From: Cocos nucifera
Taxonomy: Eukaryota; Streptophyta; Magnoliopsida; Arecales; Arecaceae
Reading direction: 5' to 3'
NCBI GenBank assembly: GCA_006176705.1
Contig: QRFJ01000007.1
Span: 841,089-905,088 of the forward strand
DNA: 64,000 bases
Shown here piece after piece: positions 55,876 through 64,000 of the stretch (position 1 is its first letter; each line of letters opens with the position of its first letter). The position numbers and the translations under genes were made by a program. The notes under the pieces were generated by a model that did no database searches, was not told the DNA's origin, and saw nothing but the letters and a program-made list of their open reading frames with translations.

Positions 55876-58172
55876 TCTAGAAAAAACATAGTTTTCCACC
55901 ACAGAATTCATCTAATCTAATTAGATCTGTAGCAAAAAAAAATTAATTTTTTTTCTACAAATCCTAATCAGATCTGAGAGTTCTCGGATCTAATTCTAAT
56001 GATCTGATATTAAAAAAAAAAAAAATTAAGAGAGTAACGATGCTTGTTACCTTAGATCAGATAAATTGATTATCTTATCGATGATCTATCAACATCCGAG
56101 ATTTTGAATCTAGCATGCACATGCCTGACCTCTACCATGGTCCACTTAGATTGGTTTTGGGTGTCTTCTCTTTCTGGATCTAATCACAAAAGATCAAATC
56201 TGCGTCTGATCTATAGAGCTTTTAAAACGAACTCTGAAGATTGCATATTGGTCTCACGAACTACATCGTCTCTTACTGAACTTGGCACCTACAGGACTTG
56301 GATATTTTCTTGCTATTTCGCCCAATCACTTGAGCATGGAGAAGAGGAAGAGGAAGAGAATGAGGAGGCATGGAGATGAAGAGAGTGGCAGGGCTTTGCC
56401 ATATGGAATTGCGATATATAACAGCTTGTGCAAAGTCCTTTAAATAGACCAAACCATGAGTCCCTTTGCATGCAACTTTGATCAGGTCAAAGATAACAAG
56501 CAAAAGGACTCTATATCTGATCTCCACGCCCCACCCTCTAATTCTTCTGATTTTGTCGTACAAAATTCAGAGAAATTGGCGAGAATCAAATGGATACGAA
56601 GAAGGGTGGCATAAGCAACTAATCCCTTAGAGACTTCGATCTCATCAAGTCTCTTTGCTTTAGTCAAATCTAATTTGACTGGTCAAAGCCCTTATCCATA
56701 TGGAGCGCTGCCTAGGAGGACGTGCATCCTCTCCACTCTCATGAAATCACCTAGGGGCACATGCCCCTAGAAATTCTCCAGGGGGCACACGCCCCCTCTC
56801 CCTTCTTTCCTGCATCCAGGTCAACCTTTGATCCTTATTCTAAAAGATTGAGAAATTGGCAAGTCTTATCCTATTCCCATCTGATGGATTAGGACAATAC
56901 TTTTCTAACTTGGACAAGCTCCAGTCAGACCATGACAAACCCACAAAGGATTTTTGGATGAGCCAAATTCAATTTAACTCAGTCGAGACGAATCAAAATG
57001 ATTACAAAAGAAGAATGTTAGGCTCAATCGTGTGCTAGCATGACTTCATTGAACTTAATTGGATTTAATCCAAATCAATCAAACTGGGTTAGCTTAATTG
57101 ATGACATTCAACTCAAACTTTTGTTTGTATGTTTCTATTAGATTCAGTTTCGTATGGTAATGACATACGTCTCGATCTCTATCATCAATATCATCAAAAT
57201 ATCTTTCAATGGATCAGAATTTTTTCGATTTATCCAATTAGAATGATCGATCATCAAGATCATTTTAATTACTCCCAAAATTCATCTGACACATAGTAGT
57301 ATATGATGGCAACCCATTAAAACTGAATGCAAACCTCTCGGTGTAGCTACCTGTGTGATTGAGTTCTCCTATCATGAGTCTCAATAAGATTATGGTTAAA
57401 GTGAACTCGTCAAACCCAACATCCGTCATATGAATGAATTATTCGATTTGAGTCTAATGTGAAATCCTAATAGAAAACTCTTTTTTATTACATCACACTA
57501 CCGTGGCCATGGGCTTAAGAACTCGATCTCATGATCATTATAGGATTTTCCTCCTCTACTGAGGTTGATAGATCCCATCTTGGTGTAATCTAGTTCCTAC
57601 AATAAACATGCTATAGCCAACATACACCTCAGAATTTCGAATGGCTAGAAGACTGAGTTATGGTATAGTCAAACTATAACACACTCAAGATAAACTATCG
57701 ATACATTTTAGGGTCTAAGAACCAAACATATAACTGCAGCATCGAGCTTAGTCATCGATAGAAGGTAGACTCCTTTATGACTGCTCGAGATGGTCATGCT
57801 TAGTGCTCTCGTTCTCAATAAGTACCTATACTCTCATTTTAATATTTTCATACTATAGACTCAAGACTTATCTATCCTAAGAAAGTGATCGTACATTGAT
57901 CTTTCGGATTGATCACAATCCTCATGATGATCCTACGATCGAGAGCAGTTTATAAGTTAATTATGAAAGTACATGTCTTAAATTTTTAACTCTTAAAAAT
58001 ATGTATTGTCATTTCCATTAATTTAAAGAATGTATCATAGACATTTTATATACAATATGATGGAAGAAAAAATAAATTTTTATTAATTTTAAGTTAAAAT
58101 TATAAAAAAAAAACTCCTAAAAAGTATATTACAAGTGTCAGCTGATCTGACTTCTAGGGCACTCATCTAACA
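55876..58172 (-). repeat. 3' LTR of the copia element (2.3 kb)
   Basis: Starts on plus at the TCTAGAAAAAACATAG equivalent of TGTAGGAAAAATCTAG and ends TCTAACA. Unusually long for copia. Short ORFs here have no domain. Confidence 0.8.
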
Positions 58173-58192
58173 AACTTCCACTTGACCTAAAG

Positions 58193-58738
58193 CTAATTGG
58201 CTATAAATCTAAGTTTCATCTTCTCAAGGTGGGCTTTGATCTTCTGCTGACTCAATGACTTTATTAATGGATCAGCCATATTGTCTGCGGTATCAACTTT
58301 CTTGATCTCGATGTAATCCATCTCGAGATAATCATAAATGAGATGATATCGTCGCTCAATGTATTTAAATTTTTGATGAGACCTCGACTCTTTAGCTAGG
58401 ACTATGGCACCATTATTATCGTAATATAGAGGAACGACATCCGATGGCATCACTTCAAACTCTGCAGTAAATTTTCTATACCAGAATGCCTCCTTCGTAG
58501 CTTCCGATGCAATAATATACTCGACTTTCATTATGGAGTCTGCGATTACTGTTTGCTCGAAACTCTTCCAACTAACAGCACCACCATTGCATACGAACAG
58601 ACTATCAGATGTCGACTTTCGATCATCTATATCAGACATAAAATCTAAGTCTGTATACCCCTGGATCTGGAGTTCTTCATAGTCAAAGATCAAAAACATA
58701 TTCTTAGTCCTTCTCAAGTACTTAAGGATACACTTCAT
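58193..58738 (-). pseudogene. Copia RNase H domain remnant
   Basis: Minus-strand frame of 181 codons from LKYLRRTKNMFLIFDYE through GYTDLDFMSDIDDRKSTSDSLF to KSLSQQKIKAHLEKMKLRF, ending in a stop before the PPT. It is the intact-looking C-terminal piece of pol; the reverse transcriptase just upstream is separated by a frame break. Confidence 0.9.
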
Positions 58739-59800
58739 AAAAATTCAGTATTCTTTGCTTGGATTCGACTGATATCTGCTCATGACACTCACAGCATACG
58801 TAATATCAGGTCGTGTATACAACATGGCATATATGAGACTCCCTATTGCCAAAGCATAAGAGATCTTGCTCATGCATTCCATCTTCTTAGGTATGTTGGG
58901 ACACATCTTCTTAGAGAGATGAATGCCATGTCTAAAGGATACCAATCCCTTTTTAGAGTTTTTCATGCTCAATCTCTTCAGCACCTTCTCTATGTACATC
59001 TTCTATGATAGACCCAGCATCCTATTCGGTCTATCTTTATAAACCTTTATTTTTAATATAAAAGATGCCTCTTCTAGGTCTTTCATAGAAAACTCTTTTG
59101 ACAACCATATTTTGATGGATGTCAATATGAAAATATCATTCCCAAACAGGAGGATGTCATCCACGTACAATATGAGGAAGACAACAGCACTCCCATTGAC
59201 CTTTTTGAATACATAGGGCTCCTCCTCATTTTTGATAAAATAAATGATTGGATTACATCATTAAAACGAGCATTCCAGCTCCGAGATGCTTGCTTAAGTT
59301 CATATATGGATCTTTATAATTTGTAGACTTTGTGATCACTATCATTGGATGTGAAACCAAGGGACTATTTCATATAGATATCTTCTTCAAGATATCTATT
59401 TAAGAACGTAGTTTTTACGTCTATCTACCATATTTCATAATCGAAATAGGCTGCAATGGTAAGTAGTATGTGGATGAGTTTTAGCATAACTACTAGCAAA
59501 AAATATTCTGATAGTCAATGCCTTCATACTGACTACACTCTTTCGCTACTAACCTAGTCTTGAATATTTCTATATTTTCATCGATACTTATCTTTCTCTT
59601 GAAGATCCATTTATATTCAATAGGTACAATACCTTCAAGTGGATCTACCTAGGTCTAGACTTGGTTCAAGCACATTGAGTCAATCTCTAACTTTATTATC
59701 TCTAATTATTTTTCGGAGTTGATATCAGATATTATCTCGTCATAGATTTTAGGATCATCATCATGAACCTCATTTTTTGTGAGGAGCATTTTCTCTACAT
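58739..59800 (-). pseudogene. Copia reverse transcriptase remnant
   Basis: Minus-strand blocks: SMKDLEEASFILKIKVYKD, ILYVDDILLFGNDIF with the YVDD catalytic box (TAC GTG GAT GAC, 59156-59167), and RPDITYAVSVMSRYQSNPSKEY near 58745-58815. Stops and shifts interrupt it, so no active enzyme is expected. Confidence 0.85.
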
Positions 59801-60299
59801 CCTCTGAAATTGTACCTAAATATCTCTTAGGAGGATAGAAAATCCTAATTGATCTACGAGATAGAAGAGGTTGTGTTTAAGCTGGCTAAGACTGACTAAG
59901 TTCCATAGGTTCATTAGCTCGTTGCTCTTTGGAGACCTTCTCGTCGAGCCTAATCTATCTTTCGATGTCACCATCTTGAATAAACTATTTTTCAAAAAAA
60001 ATAGTATGTCGACTCACAATCACATTATGGTCTTCAGGAAGATAGAAATAATATCCTAACGATTCTTTAAGATATCCAATAAAATGAGCTCTAAATGACC
60101 TAGACTCTAATTTGTCCGCCTACTATTTCTTGACATAGGTCGAACAATCCAAAATTCTAAGATGACTCAAACTTAATTTCTTACCATATCATATCTCATA
60201 CGGTGTGGTAGGAACAGTTTTAAAAAAAAATTGATTCAATAAGTAGATTACAGTCATTAGACTATGTCCCCAAAGAAACTCAGGAAGGTTCGTGAAGCT

Positions 60300-60860
60300 C
60301 ATCATGGATTGGACCATATCTAATAGGGTTCAATTTTTTCATTCTGAAATCCTATTGAGTTGAGGCATTCCAGATGCAGTCCATTACAAGACTGCCATTT
60401 TTTTTAAGATAGTCAAAGAATTCTCAACTAAGGTATTCGTCTCCTCGATTTGATCGAAGAATCTTAATGAGCTTTCCGATTTGCTTTTCTACTTCATGTC
60501 TGAATTTTTTAAACTTTTCAAAGGCTTCAGACTTGTGTCGCATCAAATATACATATTCATATCAACACAAATCATCGGTAAAGATAATAAAGTAGATAAA
60601 ATTGCCTCTAGTTGGCATATCAAATAGGCCACATACATATGTATGTACTAGGGTAAGTAGGTCCGTAGTCCTTTCCCTATGTTCCACAAAAGAAAGCTTG
60701 ATCATTTTGCCTTGAAGACATAATTCACAAATTGGATATGACTCGAAAGTCAACAAACTCATTAGTTCGAATTTCTTCAATTTATTAATTTTGTCTTCTG
60801 CTATATAATCTAGCCTAAGATGCCATAGATACCTTTCATTTAGACTATCCTTAGGTCATT
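60300..60860 (-). pseudogene. Copia integrase remnant
   Basis: Minus-strand frame holds the GAG-pre-integrase/zinc finger end (CELCLQGKM) and the integrase core start (VHTYVCGLFDMPTRGNF, IIFTDD), with KSEAFEKFKKFRHEVEKQ further on. The first catalytic Asp of the integrase DDE triad, expected in HTDVCGP, is Tyr here, an inactivating change. Confidence 0.85.
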
Positions 60861-61014
60861 TTGATCCTATGGCTTTCACATGTTGCTCGACATTAAACAT
60901 AGTGACATTAATATGCAACTGATAGAAACCATTAATTAAGAAACCACTTGTAATTTTATTTTTTTCAAAAAGAATAGTACAGTGATCCTTAAAAAAGCTA
61001 ATTACATAACTTTT

Positions 61015-61251
61015 CTATGCTAAACAAAAAATAGAAATTAAATTTCTGCTTGCTGCAGGCACATAATAACAGTCCCTAATTACTAAATCTAAATCAGATG
61101 GTAGTCGAAGAAGATAGATTTTCATGGCTACAGCAGCAACTCTTGCTTTATTTCTGACGCATAGAATCATCTCACCATCTCTCAGCCTCCTTCTCTCCTC
61201 AAAATCCTGCATAGAAGTATACAAGTGAGCACTAGAACCAGAGTCAAACAC
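61015..61251 (-). pseudogene. Copia protease remnant
   Basis: 78-codon minus frame starting MFDSGSSAHLYTS, with the aspartic protease DSG box, then CYYVPAASRNLIS, the usual end of the domain before pre-integrase. Confidence 0.8.
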
Positions 61252-61329
61252 CTAACTGGATGCAGAAAAAATCATAAGATTAAATTCAATTATGAGTATA
61301 CCTCTAGAAAGATCTGCTTCCTTCTTGAT

Positions 61330-62137
61330 CTTCAGGCTGGCTAGTTATAAAGGATAGTTTTGCTTTCAATGGCCGTCAGTATTGCAATAAAAATATTTTT
61401 CTTTGTCAGCAACCTTCTTCTTCAACTCTTCCTTCTTCTTTTTTCCACTTTCTACCTTCTGCATCTTCGTAGACTTCTTTTTCTTTTTAAAAGATTTTCT
61501 TTTGGAGAAAGTCCACTCCACAGCAAGAGCTGAGCCCTTTGAACCTTTCATTAAAAGCTCAGTAGTAACCAACATGCTCATAAGTTCAGCTAAGGTACAT
61601 TACAATTTATGTATATGGAAGTTCATGATGAACTATCCATACGCATCAGTCAAGGACTGTGGATTACATCAATCTGCAGATCCTTATCTAACATGACACC
61701 AAGTTTCTCAAGCTCCTCTAGATTCTTGATCATTATCAAATAATGATCTTGGACCGACTGCCCATCACACATCTGAGCCTTAAAAAGTCTACGGAAGACT
61801 TGATACCAAGCTACGCGACTCTATTCATCGAACAACTCTTACAGGTGAGCCAATATTTGACGAGCAGTCTTAATATCTTCATGTTGGCACTGTAATTCAT
61901 CTAACATTGAGTCCAACATATAGTACCTAGCTTTGTTATCATCGTCCATCCACTTATCCAGAGACACTCTCTGTTTAGCGGTTGGATGGGCTAGTAAGGT
62001 AGAGAGTTCTAGTCCAATACATAAGTCAGCTTCTTAGAATCTAAAATAATTTTGAAGTTTCTGAGCCAATATTTATAATTGGATCCGGTCAGTCTGTAGG
62101 TGTCTAGCATTTGGACTAGTAGATTTGACGTAGACAT
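61330..62137 (-). pseudogene. Copia gag remnant
   Basis: ATG at 62135-62137 on minus gives a gag start (STSNLLVQMLDTYRLTGSNYK). The end has a decayed zinc knuckle, YFYCNTDGHWKQNYP, in which first and last cysteines are Tyr. Stops lie between. Confidence 0.75.
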
Positions 62138-63846
62138 TTTTCTGTAGATAGTCAAAATTTTTAGTTAGACTTTGTAATTAAATTTAACTAATTTATTTAG
62201 AAATTTTATTTTTAAATCAATTAGGCTTCCACTATTTTCTCAAATTTCTATACTTTTTTGGTAGAGATGCAAAAATCTTCGCGATCATATATTTCTAGTG
62301 GATGGTACGGTCCCATCGACTAGCTTACCGTCTCACCTAACAGTTATTGGTGATGGATCAATCGATGAGTGGGCAACTCTTGTCCAATGATTCTCTAATC
62401 ATGGTGCATCAAAATTTGATGTCTAATTCATGAAGTTCACCGTACCGAAATATTGCTCCAATCCTTAGTTAAGTTAGATCCACTATTTGCATGAATTAAA
62501 TTTTTAATTAGGTCCCTCATCGTATCTGAAATATTGAGTTTAACCTATTCTTCAACTCATAGCATCCAATGCCTAATAGACATGGTTGCATCTTTCCGTT
62601 GTAACTGAACCACTATAACCAGCCAAAAATAATCAACCCTAGAAAAAGTCCGCACATCTACAATGTAGAAGACCTATAGCTTAATATTTTTTTAGAAAGA
62701 TTTGATTTAGATCTCTTAAATATGACTTAACTTAATCATAATAATTATGACTAATCTAATGGCATGGGTTAGCTTGAATCGTTAGCCATCTCAAACCAAA
62801 ACTGGATCAACGATTAGGTAAGTAAGATCGGTGGAAGGGATATGCCATTAACTCGATAAGAATATATTCAAGTCGAGTAGCTTTCAATTAAAAATTAATC
62901 GATCGTATCTGCCAAACTTACCTTAGACACCAAATTATCGAAAAAGAACTTATCGGATTAACCTACAATCTAGGCTCGAATCGTGGAGCCAAATTAGGTT
63001 TTAACTCGATCGACTATATATGACTATGAGTCAACCTTAATCCAGACTTAATCTTATTAGGCTGATCAAATCTAAGCATTCTTGATCCTATCTAACCAAC
63101 TCTTGATTCGGTTTGATCAACCGCTAGACCTAATTGAGCTACCCACGCCCAAACCCAAATTTATGAAGATGTCCTAGATCTGAAAATTCAAAATTTTTAT
63201 ATCTAATTGATTTCATAATCTTAATTTTTAATTAAATTTGGGTTCGTAAATAAAAATATGCATAAAAATTCTAGGATTTTAGGATCTAAGATTTTGTAGA
63301 AAAATAAATTTTTAATTTCTAATTAAGAACAAACATGCAGCATCCCTACACACCATGAGAGCAACCCATCGAATGAAAAGAGAGGATCTTTAAACCCTTC
63401 TTGCTTCTATGACTGGACGGCCAAGGAGAATGCTTTAATCAAAAATAATGATTATACTATAAAACTATTAGAACTACAATATATATCGCATATATATTTA
63501 AAGATCTAATATGCATGCTTAGTATACATCTCATGTATCAAAATTTAAACCTATATATGCATATTTTTAGATCTGATGTATCTGATATAACATCTGAAAA
63601 ATAAAATTTTAACTCATCATATCATATAAAATTCTATTCTAGATAATTCATAGAATAATTCTATCAACCTAGTCTAGAGATGCATCAAATATATCTCATA
63701 TATTAATTAAAATTTTTTAATCTACTGATTTTAGATATGATCACATCTGATATGATATTTGAAATTATTAATATCAAATCATAAATAAATTAAAAATCAG
63801 ATCTAAAGTAGATCTGAAGAACTGCAAACTTAGCTTTGATACCAGT
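62138..63846 (-). other. Leader between PBS and gag of the copia element
   Basis: Non-coding, AT-rich; the PBS is at its right end. No other feature was recognised. Confidence 0.5.
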
Positions 63847-64000
63847 TGTAGGAAAAATCTAGTTTTTCATCGCAAGATCGATTTGATCTGATCAGATCTA
63901 TAGCAAAAAAATTTTAAAATTTTTTTATAAATCCTAATCAAATCTAAAAGTTCTCAAATCTGATCCTAATGATCTTATATTAAAAAATATTAAAATTAAA
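63847..64000 (-). repeat. 5' LTR of the copia element, first 154 bp visible
   Basis: Begins TGTAGGAAAAATCTAG next to the PBS; matches the 55876-56030 stretch of the left LTR. Truncated by the window edge. Confidence 0.85.

Larger units (their letters stand above)
55876..64000 (-). mobile_element. Full-length but degenerate copia-type retrotransposon (runs off window)
   Basis: The left LTR (55876-58172, about 2.3 kb) and the start of the right LTR (63847 on) share 'gatctgatcagatctatagc'-type sequence and 'aaatcctaatcaratct'. On minus, LTR starts TGTTAGATGAGTG after a PPT (GTGGAAGTTTG, about 58173-58183), and the PBS beside the right LTR reads ACTGGTATCAAAGC (63833-63846). Gag, protease, integrase, RT and RNase H follow in copia order, all interrupted by stops. 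A 1.7-kb untranslated leader (62138-63846) separates PBS and gag. Confidence 0.9.

Overview
This window is eukaryotic nuclear DNA from a flowering plant. The genes have spliced exons with GT..AG introns, plant TATA boxes and AATAAA signals. Intergenic DNA is dominated by LTR retrotransposons, a CACTA transposon, MITEs and a LINE. Gene content and repeat style suggest a monocot with large TE-filled introns, possibly a palm; that is an inference. A 25-N run at 41544-41568 is a scaffold gap.

Left third (1-21.6 kb). This is the gene-rich part. A membrane-anchored, methyltransferase-fold-like gene of unknown function lies on the minus strand (first three exons, 2243-4099); its 3' end is off the window. 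A five-exon SPEAR/TIE-type EAR repressor gene (9531-11465, +, 190 aa) and a three-exon GLOX galactose-oxidase-like gene (16246-19153, +, 596 aa) are complete and look intact. Between them lie a TRIM-like element, a Harbinger/Tourist-type MITE with TAA target duplications, and three foldback MITEs.

Middle (21.6-41.5 kb). A short copia-type element (21660-25110) carries only gag-protease remnants. Next come the last exon of a TMEM234-like gene (25806-26021, minus), a 5'-truncated LINE with target duplications, a solo LTR with a perfect ATTAC duplication, and a small single-membrane-span gene resembling GLUTAMINE DUMPER proteins (29050-29397, minus). A gypsy-type element (31168-39365) follows, with a 5.4-kb CACTA transposon (32380-37794) inserted near the start of its gag-like reading frame. 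A second, inverted CACTA fragment sits at 40545-41345.

Right third (41.5-64 kb). A BCDIN3/MePCE-like RNA methyltransferase gene runs on the minus strand. Its exons 1-3 are at 55473-55565, 54886-55000 and 46647-46694, separated by long TE-filled introns. Two copies (A and B) of one gag-only LTR retrotransposon family lie in it, B in intron 2 and A immediately beyond exon 3. Both carry long tandem arrays whose units contain the palindromic core GGAGATAAGATCTCC. A degenerate full-length copia element starts about 310 bp upstream of this gene's start codon and runs off the right edge.

The host genes are functionally unrelated neighbours (RNA 5'-end methylation, transcriptional repression, apoplastic aldehyde oxidation, amino-acid export-like). 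No rRNA, tRNA, CRISPR or prokaryotic features were seen.
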